Numbered from the stretch's first letter, positions 36,983 through 47,946 are shown. The stretch is 64,000 bases of DNA from Polytrichum commune (GCA_950295325.1 OX485803.1:63007554-63071553), one strand, 5' to 3'. Notes: generated by a model not told the origin, from the letters alone. Numbers and translations: made by a program.

Positions 36983-39900
36983 ATGGCCAGACCGAGCAGA
37001 AGCGCCATTGAGATGTTCGCTGTGCAGATAGATCAACTACCAGAGTCAGTGTCCGACCCCAACGGAAACGATAATTATGTCCCCAAGGAGGACTTCATAG
37101 GGGAATGGACGGCACTGCCAGAGAAGACATCAGACGGTCTTTTCTGTCTTCGCTTCACATACGAGCTGGAAACGACGCCGGACCAGCCAGCAATGGGTGC
37201 AGATGAAGACTTGGGAAGTAGAATCAATTGAGGCACAAGGAGATTATGTGATTCTAGACATGAAAAACAAGAAGGATCACATTAACCTATTGTTAGAGTA
37301 CAGGAGACATAGTTTCTCCTACACATACGCGGAAAATAACGTAGTGGCTGATGCCAAACACTTCCTCAAGGACCTCTTCACGAAGTACGCCCTGAGCTCG
37401 TACTGGACAGCAAGGAAGTTGGCCGCGCTCTCCTTGAATATCTCCAAGTACAATAGCGCGGTCGCGGAAGCCAACAAGAAGAAGAAGAGCCCACGGAAAC
37501 CATCCGCATCCGGGGCAGGAGGATCGAGAAGTGCACCCAAGCCGGTGCCTTCCGCGAGCAGGGTGACGGAGGGTCCCAGCCGTCATTCCACGCCATCGAA
37601 GAGGTCCCGGGACGAAATGGAGAGGTCTGGGGTAACAGAGGGCGCTGAGGTGAGCTCTCCTCCCGTGATGCCAACCCCTTTAAAGAAGGGTGAGAATCCA
37701 GATGCGGTGAAGGCAACGAAGATCCTACGAGATTTCAATAATTACTCGAAGGATTGCTGGCCCATGGGGCGCCACTTCACGTTCAACGTGGACTGCTTCA
37801 AGTGCGAAAAGTCACCCAACAAGTGGGTGGTAAGGTCTCGCGAGAGCGGTGGGGTGAAGTGGCAGATAAACAACCTCATGAATAACGTCAAGTGGGATAG
37901 ACAAACAGTCTGCGTCATGCCCAAGGGGCTGACATCCCGACCGACAGAGGTGGATTGGCCGCGAATCCAGAATGGAGAATTCTGGATTGTAGATGGTCAG
38001 CACAGCTTGGAGGCGTCGCAACAGATCCTCAAGGACGACAACTTCCAGCACGAGCTGAAGGCTGACCTGCGGTACTGGAAGGCGTTCTTGGTCTGGTCGG
38101 ACGATTGGGACAAGCTGCGCAAGATTTCAACCTTCCTGAACTCGGGGAACAAAATCAAGGCGTTCGAGGCTTCGTGGGCGGCTAACATAGTGGCTGCCAG
38201 AGACGTCTGGGTGGCACACGGATGCCCACCAAAGGAAAGGGAGAACGCCAAGAACCAGTCTCCCCAATGGAAGGTGAGTTTACGAACGAACGTTCGTAAA
38301 GTGTTAGATTCATGAAAACTTCAATTACATACTCAATTTACGAACGTGCGTTCGTATTATGTGCAACACTGACATCTTGTTTTGTGCAGGCATTTTGCGA
38401 CGCGATGGTAGACAAGTTCTCTTCCATCGATATGAAGTCCACCACCACCAAGTCAGTGCTTGAGCTGAAGGGTGAGCTCAGACTGATCTGCTGCAACAGG
38501 GACACCTGGGACTTGTGGACACAGTTTTTTGATGCACACAGCTCGGGCGATTTGGTCAATCCCGACACCGAGGAGAAGTACAGCACGGAAAAAACCGGTG
38601 AGGCGCCCCCACTACTGAGGGAGTTCTTTAGACACCTCCAGGGATTGACGGAGTCAGAGCTGAAGAGGTGTGCGATTCATGTTCTTGGGAACACCGTGGG
38701 AAGAAACCTTCCCTATCCCAAGATCTTTTTGAAGAGGCCAAAGCACAAGCCCGGCACGTACTCTATCAAGGAGTGGTGTGACCACCGGAAGCTGAAGACT
38801 GCTGCCATGAGAGAATTGAGCGTACTCGCACCAGAGTACAAAATCTTTGAAGTCGACGGCGACATCAACTGGCCGCAATGGCAATTGTTAAAGGTCGACT
38901 ACAACATCAACGGAGCCTCCATGCGCATTCTGGTCAAGGAGCACGCCTCGGTTTTGAAGTTGAAGGGGACAAAAGGACTAAGAAAACCGACACGGATCCC
39001 CACGAGGTAATGTTGTACATACAATTTTTGGAGAGGAAGAGGAACGCCACATTCGAAGGGGTGGCAAGGTTTTGCGTGATGACCTCCGGCGTGGAGAGGG
39101 TCACATTTTCCAAGTGGGACGGCACCATAAGCAGGGCCGAGGTGAGGGAGGATCGACGGGGTTGCCCTTTTGCCCTGATCGATTTCAGGGGGATCCCGGG
39201 TGCGTCAAGGCAGGGGGGGGAAGGACATTCCCTTCTACAACCCCTTCATGGCCAAGTTCATGGAGTTCAAATCGCCAGCCATGAGGGAGCCACACGTTTG
39301 GCTGTGGATAGTCGAACAGGAGAAGCTGTCGGTCGTCACAGAGCTGTACGAGCAGAAGATCAAATTCGAGTACAGCATCTTCCACAGCACGTACGTGCCA
39401 GCGAAGACGGAGGGGATCGTGGCCATCAACGAGGCCAGGGGCAACAAGCAAGTGGGAGCGGTCAGCCTGATTTTCTTGACGTACAATGAGCTTAGGGATG
39501 GGCGACCGCCTATCAAGGCGAACAACACGTTCAAGAAAATCTACAGCATCCCGCATCCCCCTCCCAAGGATCTGCTGCAAGAGACCCTCTACACCGTCTT
39601 CCCCGCCATGGAACTCAGGATGGAGTTCTACGTCTCTATATTGCAGAGTCTGGTTATAAGTGGAGAGACGGTATACAACGTATGTGGAGGCTCCAAATTC
39701 ATGTATGCGGCCATGGTAAATTGTCCAGACTCCATTTACGAACGCTCGTTCGTAAAGTTAACCAACTTCTCAACGCATTGTTTCAAAGTCGCTGCACGTG
39801 ACGCATTGATGTTTACGAACGCTCGTTCGTAAACATAACCCCCTTCGTAATGTAATGCTTGAAACTCGTTGCACGCCACGCTTTGATGTTTACGAACGTG

Positions 39901-42900
39901 CGTTCGTATTTTCTGACCTTATTGCTCTCTTCTCACAGATGATGGGTCTCGTAGTCAACACCTTCGTTGACGCTATCGACGAAGAAGACTTCAAGTTCCA
40001 CCGTGCGAAGGCGTCGACGATGGACCTCAAGGACATCTCTGTCCCAAGGATGGACTTCAGTATGCCCGCCGACGAGGGCATACCACTCCACGATTCAGAG
40101 GACGACGAGCCCGCCCCCTCCGCCAACGTGGACGCCATTCTGCAGTCCTTCGACGTACCCCCGCTTCGGATCTTGCCGCCAACGACAGATCTTCCCGACC
40201 CTCAAGGGACTCCGGGTGGTTATACAGGGTCGTCCGCGGGGACAACCCTGGACCTCCTCCCCGCGCGAACGTCTCTTGCGGAGCCTTTCGGAACGCCAGG
40301 CGGATGCTCGACGTCACAGTCTCCAAGGCCCGCCGTGGTTCCGAAGATGGAAACCCTGGACATCCTCGACCAACGCTCGCGTCCATCTTTGGACCTCTTC
40401 CGCAACACGAGGAGGAGGATGAAGAAGACTCCCTACGTGGAGTTGCCGCCGGGAGCAATCATCGAGGTCTCCGACGAGGACGAGGGGGACATGGACATCA
40501 TGGCCGAGCTTGGGGTGGACTACGACAAGAACAAGCGGGTGAAGGAGGAGGCGCTTACCGTCTCTGAGCTCAACGCCAAGCTGGAGGCGAAGATGAAGGA
40601 GGAGATGGCTGCAGCCCAGGAGGAGAGCGCCAAGCATCTGGCTAGGCTGCAAGAGCAGCTGAGGGAATCAGCGGCCAAAACTGACGCCATCTTCGAGATG
40701 CTCAGAAACATGCAGAGCTTCTCTGCGCCGGTCCAGCAACCTTACCCCTTCCCCCCTGGAGGATACCCCTCACAGCCCCCACCTCCAGTCATGTACCAAG
40801 GAGGGCCTTCCCACCAAACAGCGCCACACCCAACGCCGGCGGGAAGTCCATTGCCCCCGGAGGTGACGGCGACCGCCTCAACCTCCCACGATGCAATCAC
40901 GGCGGCGCTAAGGGAGGACGAAGATTTACGAACGCGCGTTCGTGAATCTTCAGGTCCGGCAGTCCTGACCCCTCCCCCTTCAAGGGTAGGACTGCCCACA
41001 GACACGGACACGGCCTCTTTCACCGTCGTCCCAAGGGTTGTAGATAGGAGGGGCGATGACACTGCGCAACACACTGACATGGTCATTGTGGAGGAAACGC
41101 AGGGGAGCCCCAATGACTCGGCAGGTCCGCGTGGGATGGTCGTGGAGAGCCCTGAACAGGAACGACATCCATCCGCGCACATGGAGGATGTCCGCATGGA
41201 GAGACTCGACCTGGGCGGGGACGACGACGTGGAGCTCATCCAACAGACCCAGTCGTCTCAGGCGGAGCGTCCGGCGGAGGTCATGGATCCAGAGGCTGCT
41301 GCCCCAATGGATATTACGAACGCGCGTTCGTTAACCAAAGAGGTAACTCATCTCTGAGAATGCCAAATGTTTTACGAACGCGCGTTCGTAACATCACTAA
41401 CCCCCGCGTTGTGTTCTTGGCGCTTCAACTCCATCGACATCACGTTGCCCGCGCGAGCCTTTTTCTACGTGATCCCTTGGGCCGATCAATTTTGTAGGAC
41501 ACTGAATTTTTTCCTTAGGAAATTTTGATAGATTATCACGCGAGACAATTGTACATATTCACCGAATTAATATATGAGCAGACGATCTCTGCTCGCATCA
41601 CCACAACTTATTGCATATTCTCGCGTCTTGTGTTGTCTGTGCTCTTGCGCATCTTTGCATTCTTTGCATACACACCTCACTCACGAACGCTCGTTCGTAA
41701 AACTGTCCGACCCCCTCTCGACTTCCTTCGCGAACGAGCGTTCGTATATGTATGCATCCGCGCTCACGAGCGAGCGTTCGTAAATGATGCGCACCGCCCC
41801 CGCAGCCTTCATTCACGAACGCTCGTTCGCAATTGTGCCCTTGTGCATATTTCCTTGAACCCTCCTTACTTCCTCCTCTTTTCCCATAATGCATCGTCTT
41901 TATTTTGAACGCAAAAATTTCATTATTGGATCATAGAATTAAACTAGTCGCGTTGTTCATCACAGGACCCCCCGGAGATAGGTCGCAACCCCTCGACCAG
42001 TGGACCTCGAACCCGGAACAAGCCTTTCATAGTTTTTGACCTCAACGGGGTCTTGTGTCACACCCAACACATCCCCAGGGTTCCCACGCGTCCCTTCCGT
42101 CACCCCGACGAAAGGGACTATGACGGCGAGCTCGACACCCTCATAAACCGCAAGGCTGTCCGCGCCCGTCCCGGCCTGCGCGACTTCCTTCGCGAGGTGG
42201 TCGAGTTCGCCCACGTCGTTGTGTGGAGCTCCATGGTCATGGACAACACGGAGCCCATCGTCGACTTCTTGTTCCGTGATCTCCCGCGCCCTTGCCTCGT
42301 CCTCGGCCAAGAGGAATGCGACGAGCTGCTCGACGAGAAGGGCCAACCGGTGCCCAAGTTTGGCGGTCGAGGCGGAGGACAACAGTTCCTCAAGGTCCTC
42401 CGCTCGAGACTCTGGCGAGGCGTCCCCTGTCTGCAAGGGACGCCGCACGGGTGGTGGCCGACTCCAGAGAACACCGTCCTCATCGACGACAGTCCCACCA
42501 AGAGCGTGTTGAACCCCCCGGGCAACGTCATCTTCCCGGACACTTGGACCGGCGATAGGCAAGACACCTTTTTGGTCGATAGGCTAGCCCCCTACCTTAG
42601 AAGGCTCGTGCTCCACGCCGGTAGCATCCCATTTTTTGTTAGGTCCAACCCCTTCGGCAATGCGGCGCTAAGCCCCCGCGATAATGTATATAAGAGCATC
42701 ATGAGGCTCGCCAAACTCAATAAATTGATTTGAAATGCCTCCATGTCTTTGCTTGTTATCATGTGGTTCACATATCTAATGCTTGCCCCGTTTTTGGATG
42801 TCTTTTGTTGTTGTGATTGTTGTTGTTCTTGTTCTTGCCCATAGTCTGCCCCCATATGCGACGCCCCTGTGGTCGACGGCCCTTCCCGTCCCCTCTCGCT

Positions 42901-43831
42901 CCCCGCATCCCCTTCCCGCGACGTCACGGACTTCCAAATGCCATCCCTCTACCACTTCTCGGCGGTCGACGCGGCCTCGGCCGTGGATTACTCCCGCGAC
43001 GTCGGCATCGACGACGGCGTCGTCAACAGCCCGCCCCCCGCACTTGTCGCCCGCGCCTACGCCCCGTCGCCCTCCCCCCTCTCCAAGGAGAAACGGACGC
43101 TCGTTCGTTTGGGGCACCTCTCGCCCTCTAAGGACGACGGCGTCGCTCGTCGCGGGCCGAGCCGGCCTCTCCGCATGGAAGGCCCCCGTTGCCACACCTC
43201 CCCCGCCGACTCCGTTCCTCCCCCCGCAACGTCCTCCGCCATCATGGGCCCTCCACGCCTCGACTCCCCCCCGCCATCCAACATTGCAATAGTTCCATCG
43301 GCTCCGGATGCTCCCGTCGACGCCCCCCTCGTTCCCACCGTTCCCCGCATGGACGTCCCCAAATCCAAGGTGCCCTCCTCAACCCTAAACCCCTTTCCCG
43401 CTTTTGCTTTCCTTGTCTTCCGTTTGCGTGCCGTTCTCTTTACGAGCGCCCATCCCAAACCGCCCTTCATTATTTTCCCCACTCCATTCCTATTCTTATC
43501 TTCCTATGACGTTGTTTCGCAGGTGGCTACCCGCTCGCTTGGTGCCGGGCCCTCCTCCACGTCCTCCTTGGATAGGCACGCCCTCAAGGCCGCATCTTCC
43601 GAGTCCGATCGTTGTCTGGCCCTCCGGAGAAGCGCAAGACGTTCCCTTTCGCAAACGCCCTCGTATTCTACTTATAATACCACCTCGTACAATTCGGGAG
43701 CGCGTCCTGAAACATGCAAGAACGACACATATTCCTATCCAGGCAACACACAAGGATTCAGTCGTGGGCCTGAGATTTTTAGAGCCATGGAGGCCGCCAA
43801 AAAAAAGGACTTAGCCGCAAAAAAAAAATAG
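36983..43831 (+). CDS. DGQH (ParB/DGQHR-like) - coiled coil - FCP1/NLI HAD phosphatase fusion gene (left, complete copy)
   Basis: Predicted exons are 36,983-38,273, 38,390-39,715, 39,939-41,342, 41,966-42,685, 42,845-43,369 and 43,523-43,831, all with GT/AG borders in phase 0. Exon 1 has EFWIVDGQHSLEAS (about 37,976-38,017), like the ParB/DGQHR fold. Exon 3 has a coiled coil (40,560-40,715) then a Pro-rich stretch. Exon 4 has HAD motifs: FDLNGVLCHT (42,035-42,064), VVWSSM (42,218-42,235) and VLIDDSPTK (42,476-42,502), as in FCP1/NLI phosphatases, but with Asn for the second motif-I Asp. Exons 5-6 are Ser/Pro-rich, ending in KKKDLAAKKK. If the donor at 42,686 is skipped, translation stops at 42,733. 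Three frame changes (about 37,190; 38,975; G8 at 39,211) interrupt exons 1-2. The first exon and the joining of all six are inferred. Confidence 0.55.
38279..38358. repeat. Two palindromes in intron 1 of DGQH gene (left)
   Basis: 38,279-38,300 (centre AA) begins inside the GTGAGTTT donor region, and 38,337-38,358 has centre TG. The intron is only 116 bp, so the two sites fill over a third of it. Confidence 0.9.
39734..39911. repeat. Three palindromes in intron 2 of DGQH gene (left)
   Basis: Sites at 39,734 (centre CT), 39,811 (CT, arms of 13 with ATG/CAT flanks) and 39,890 (TG) within a 223-bp intron. Confidence 0.9.
40920..40951. repeat. Palindrome within coding exon 3 (left)
   Basis: Core ACGAACG-CG-CGTTCGT. 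The self-complementary arms extend to 15 bases (GAAGATT outward), with one T/G pair that would be a wobble in RNA. It encodes LRTRVRESS in frame. Confidence 0.9.
41316..41331. repeat. Palindrome at 3' end of exon 3 (left)
   Basis: ACGAACGCGCGTTCGT, encoding TNARS just before the exon 3 donor at 41,343. Confidence 0.85.
41370..41832. repeat. Five palindromes in intron 3 of DGQH gene (left)
   Basis: Sites at about 41,372, 41,682, 41,730, 41,766 (degenerate, ACGAGCG) and 41,814. The intact target site of the LTR-like insertion seen in the other arm (ACCCC, 41,710-41,714) lies between two of them. Confidence 0.85.
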
Positions 43832-44237
43832 TGGGTCGGACTAGTGTGACTAGAAGCGTACTAGTGGGACGGACTCCCTAAATGGGCTTAGGTGTAGAAC
43901 ATATTTAAGTGCTTACTTTCTATGCTATTCCAAGTTACTCAAGACATTGATGGTATTTCCATTATAATTGTATTTCTATCCCAATTAATTCATTCAACTT
44001 CCATTCATTCTTCGCATCTTCCCTTCCATTCATAACGAGTTGTCATTTCATACGCAACTATTTTCATGTATGCCTCACATTTTTGTTCACTTCCATGCCT
44101 TTATGTATAATAATAGTAGCATACCATTATACATATGGGATTTTTAGTCGTCATTACTGGTCCATTTTTGAAATGTGCATCCTTATATAGTCTCATAATC
44201 AACAAAAAGTCTCCAAATACCGAATATAGAGGTCCAA
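43204..44237. other. Unique spacer between the inverted-repeat arms
   Basis: 1,034 bp. The first 628 bp are the 3' end of the left DGQH-phosphatase gene (rest of exon 5, a 153-bp intron, exon 6). From 43,832 to 44,237 is AT-rich DNA without recognisable features. The right junction falls in GGTCCAAGG|GGAGGTGTGG at 44,237/44,238. Confidence 0.9.
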
Positions 44238-45731
44238 GGGGAGGTGTGGCAACGGGGGCCTTCCATGCGGAGACGCCGGCTCGGCCCGCGACGAGCGACG
44301 CCGTCGTCCTTAGAGGGCGAGAGGTGCCCCAAACGAACGAGCGTCCGTTTCTCCTTGGAGAGGGGGGAGGGCGACGGGGCGTAGGCGCGGGCGACAAGTG
44401 CGGGGGGCGGGCTGTTGACGACGCCGTCGTCGATGCCGACGTCGCGGGAGTAATCCACGGCCGAGGCCGCGTCGACCGCCGAGAAGTGGTAGAGGGATGG
44501 CATTTGGAAGTCCGTGACGTCGCGGGAAGGGGATGCGGGGAGCGAGAGGGGACGGGAAGGGCCGTCGACCACAGGGGCGTCGCATATGGGGGCAGACTAT
44601 GGGCAAGAACAAGAACAACAACAATCACAACAACAAAAGACATCCAAAAACGGGGCAAGCATTAGATATGTGAACCACATGATAACAAGCAAAGACATGG
44701 AGGCATTTCAAATCAATTTATTGAGTTTGGCGAGCCTCATGATGCTCTTATATACATTATCGCGGGGGCTTAGCGCCGCATTGCCGAAGGGGTTGGACCT
44801 AACAAAAAATGGGATGCTACCGGCGTGGAGCACGAGCCTTCTAAGGTAGGGGGCTAGCCTATCGACCAAAAAGGTGTCTTGCCTATCGCCGGTCCAAGTG
44901 TCCGGGAAGATGACGTTGCCCGGGGGGTTCAACACGCTCTTGGTGGGACTGTCGTCGATGAGGACGGTGTTCTCTGGAGTCGGCCACCACCCGTGCGGCG
45001 TCCCTTGCAGACAGGGGACGCCTCGCCAGAGTCTCGAGCGGAGGACCTTGAGGAACTGTTGTCCTCCGCCTCGACCGCCAAACTTGGGCACCGGTTGGCC
45101 CTTCTCGTCGAGCAGCTCGTCGCATTCCTCTTGGCCGAGGACGAGGCAAGGGCGCGGGAGATCACGGAACAAGAAGTCGACGATGGGCTCCGTGTTGTCC
45201 ATGACCATGGAGCTCCACACAACGACGTGGGCGAACTCGACCACCTCGCGAAGGAAGTCGCGCAGGCCGGGACGGGCGCGGACAGCCTTGCGGTTTATGA
45301 GGGTGTCGAGCTCGCCGTCATAGTCCCTTTCGTCGGGGTGACGGAAGGGACGCGTGGGAACCCTGGGGATGTGTTGGGTGTGACACAAGACCCCGTTGAG
45401 GTCAAAAACTATGAAAGGCTTGTTCCGGGTTCGAGGTCCACTGGTCGAGGGGTTGCGACCTATCTCCGGGGGGTCCTGTGATGAACAACGCGACTAGTTT
45501 AATTCTATGATCCAATAATGAAATTTTTGCGTTCAAAATAAAGACGATGCATTATGGGAAAAGAGGAGGAAGTAAGGAGGGTTCAAGGAAATATGCACAA
45601 GGGCACAATTGCGAACGAGCGTTCGTGAATGAAGGCTGCGGGGGCGGTGCGCATCATTTACGAACGCTCGCTCGTGAGCGCGGATGCATACATATACGAA
45701 CGCTCGTTCGCGAAGGAAGTCGAGAGGGGGT

Positions 45732-47946
45732 TGTGAGCCCAAAAGGGTGCCCACATTTAGTCTTAGACCCTTGAAACGTTAGTTGATGCACTTTGAAGTA
45801 GCATGTTACTTCACAAAAATATAAAAAGAGTGAAATGTTAGTCTTAGAAGTACCATGTTGTAAGAGGCTAGGATGTGAGTTGTTATTGTGTTTTTACCTT
45901 CGGAAGGATTTGAGTGAATGAGGATAGGTAAGGAGAACTTGGATTGAGTAGTTAGTGAGTAGGCTAGTACAAATGGATGGAGACAACCAAAGTGACTCAA
46001 GAGGCAAGTGCATTCGAATTGGGATGAATGGAGGATCACATGGAGCGCACAAGTGGACCACCTCATCATGGCCACTTAATGGGGAAGGCCCAAGGAAGAA
46101 TGCAAGGTGGAGGATAAGCAAATTCTCAAAGCACCAATCAAATCACGAGTTAAGCATCGTGGTTTGAATTAAGTGGTGAGCGACGATTTGGGAAAGTAAG
46201 GGGAGAAAGTTATGGCGGCGGAAAGCGAAGGAGGCTAAGTTTGGGTTGAAGCATCCCAAGTTTGGTAAAGTGTGGTAGGTAGAAAGCCAAGGCTAGTTAA
46301 ATGTTCGAATTAGGATCCTTGTTGATCATTTGAGGGAGGAAGGCTTAGAAGATAGGATTGGCGCCTACTAAGTAGGAGGAAATCTCAAGGGCTTATCGTG
46401 AGCCTTGAGGGTGCTCACCCCCTCAAGCTTACTATATAATCCCTCATTCTTCCCTCACTCATCCTCTCTTTCCTTTGTGCTCCAAGGCACCCCACGAGTT
46501 ATAAGTGTGGGTGTGGGAAGCCATATTGGAGCACATGTGTGTGCTTAGTTTTTAGTTTGAGAGCCAAGGCTTGTTAGCCTTGAAGAGGGCTTGACCTCTT
46601 GGTAGAATTAGTGTTGACGTGAAGGATTTTAAAGTTAATTCATGATTCCAATTTGTGGTACTTAAAGTTCATGTTTTGAATACACGTGGTTGCAAGTTCC
46701 ATGTTTAAGAGTTGAGCACTTGATGTTGTGATGAGTGCAAAAATATACTTGTGTGGATTAGTTAGTCTTAGTGAAGTTAGGAAATTCTCTCTCTCCCTCT
46801 CTTCTCTAGGAAGTTGAGCTCTTAGAGCTCGGGAAAAATTGTGGAATTAGGTAGGGGACTTAGTGGGATTAGTGGAATTAGGTAGGTGAATTAGGGGGAG
46901 GCCTTGGAGAAGCTCTCTTTTGTTCATTTTCTGGTTTTTGTGGTTGAGGGTGGAGAAACTTAGTTAGAAGTAGCCGCAGCTAAGGAGCTGGGTTTATGAA
47001 GGAGCTGGGTTTATTTAATTAGAAGTAAGGAGCTGGGTTTATTTAGTTAGAAGTAAGGAGCTGGGTTTATGAAGGAGCTGGGTTTGTTTAGTTAGAAAGT
47101 AAAGAGCTGGGTTTATGAAGGACCTGGGTTTGTTTAGTTAGAAGCTAAGTAGCTGGGTTTATGAAGGAGCTGGGTTTATGAAGGAGCTGGGTTTGTTTAG
47201 TTAGAAGCTAAGAAGCTGGGTTTATGAAGGAGCTGGGTTTATGAAGGAGCTTAGTAGATAGCCTACCTAATTAGCTCATAGACAAGTAGTTAGTTACATT
47301 ATGCTAGTTAGTGTTATGTGTGGCTTTCACAAGTAAATGTATTTGAGATTGACTATGAGAATAGTGTTTTTTTTAACACTTGCATCCTCTCTTTAAAAAT
47401 AAACCACGTGCACAACTTAATGGAGAATGTGGAGCACTCTCGCGATGGCAAGACAAAGGAAGCAAAGACCAAAGGTGCGAGGGAGAGATTGACATAAGTC
47501 ACATAAGTATTTCTTAATACTTAAAGGCTTATGTACGGTATGGAGACACCAAGTGAGACCTCTTATAGTAGCGATACGGAATACACAAGTGATAGTTCAA
47601 GTGGTAGTATAGAGTCAACGGCACGGACTCCATTTAGGAGAGGGATATCCTTAAGGGCTTGTGTAGCTAAAGCAGCCGGATGGACGTTAGAAGCAAACAA
47701 AGACAAAATAGCACCCGAGCATAAGGAGGTTAAAATAACATAGTTAACTTGTGCATTCTCCACATACGTATTGAAATCGTACATTGAGTTGTTAAAAGTG
47801 AAATTCCAGTTAAATCCAAGACCACTTGAAGGGTGAACCTTGTACTATGGACTCATCCAAGTCCAAATCCAATACCGCGGAGGAATGTGAGCCCAAACCC
47901 ACTACTCGGACTACGGACGCTTAAGGGTGGGGGGTTTGGCCTCACA
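45732..47946. mobile_element. Solo-LTR-like insertion with 5-bp duplication, present only in the right arm
   Basis: Starts TGTGAGCCC and ends GGCCTCACA (TG...CA ends, 6-bp inverted termini). GGGGT is duplicated at 45,727-45,731 and 47,947-47,951 and is single in the left arm (41,710-41,714). Length 2,215 bp. TACTATATAATCC near 46,430 could be an LTR promoter. No gag-pol and no second LTR were found, so a solo LTR (or very small LTR element) fits best. The ORF at 47,531-47,743 has no family features. Confidence 0.85.
46980..47265. repeat. Tandem repeat GGAGCTGGGTTTATGAA inside the LTR-like element
   Basis: About ten irregular units of AAGGAGCTGGGTTTATGAA alternating with TTTAGTTAGAAG spacers. 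Confidence 0.9.

Larger units (their letters stand above)
25645..43203. repeat. Left arm of giant inverted repeat
   Basis: Base x pairs with base 89,645-x (outer part, to about 35.5 kb), 89,661-x (to 41,714) and 87,441-x (innermost). The arm is at least 17,559 bp and may start before 25,645, because the partner runs off the window end. The only differences I noticed are at 33,709 and 43,167, one 16-bp unit in a minisatellite, and the 2,220-bp step caused by the LTR-like insertion in the other arm. Confidence 0.97.

Noticed and set aside
31964-43110. Recurring peptide YERAFV / NARSF / LRTLVRK in many ORFs on both strands
   Set aside because: These are simply translations of the DNA palindrome TACGAACGNNCGTTCGTA in different frames, not a protein motif.
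31964-43110. Resemblance of the palindrome to bacterial LexA/SOS boxes (GAAC-N4-GTTC)
   Set aside because: The locus is eukaryotic, with introns; the similarity is confined to a short symmetric core and no LexA-like gene is present.
31964-43110. CRISPR array
   Set aside because: Spacing is irregular, repeats occur in exons and introns, there are no uniform spacers and no cas-like genes.
42776-43482. Long Arg/Ala/Gly-rich ORFs antisense to the phosphatase gene (also around 44,135-45,481 on the other strand)
   Set aside because: GC-rich codon shadows of the real frame; the sense strand carries the HAD motifs and splice sites.
47531-47743. ORF of 70 residues in the LTR-like element
   Set aside because: Serine/threonine-rich low-complexity frame without retroviral or retrotransposon motifs; it lies within an LTR-like sequence.
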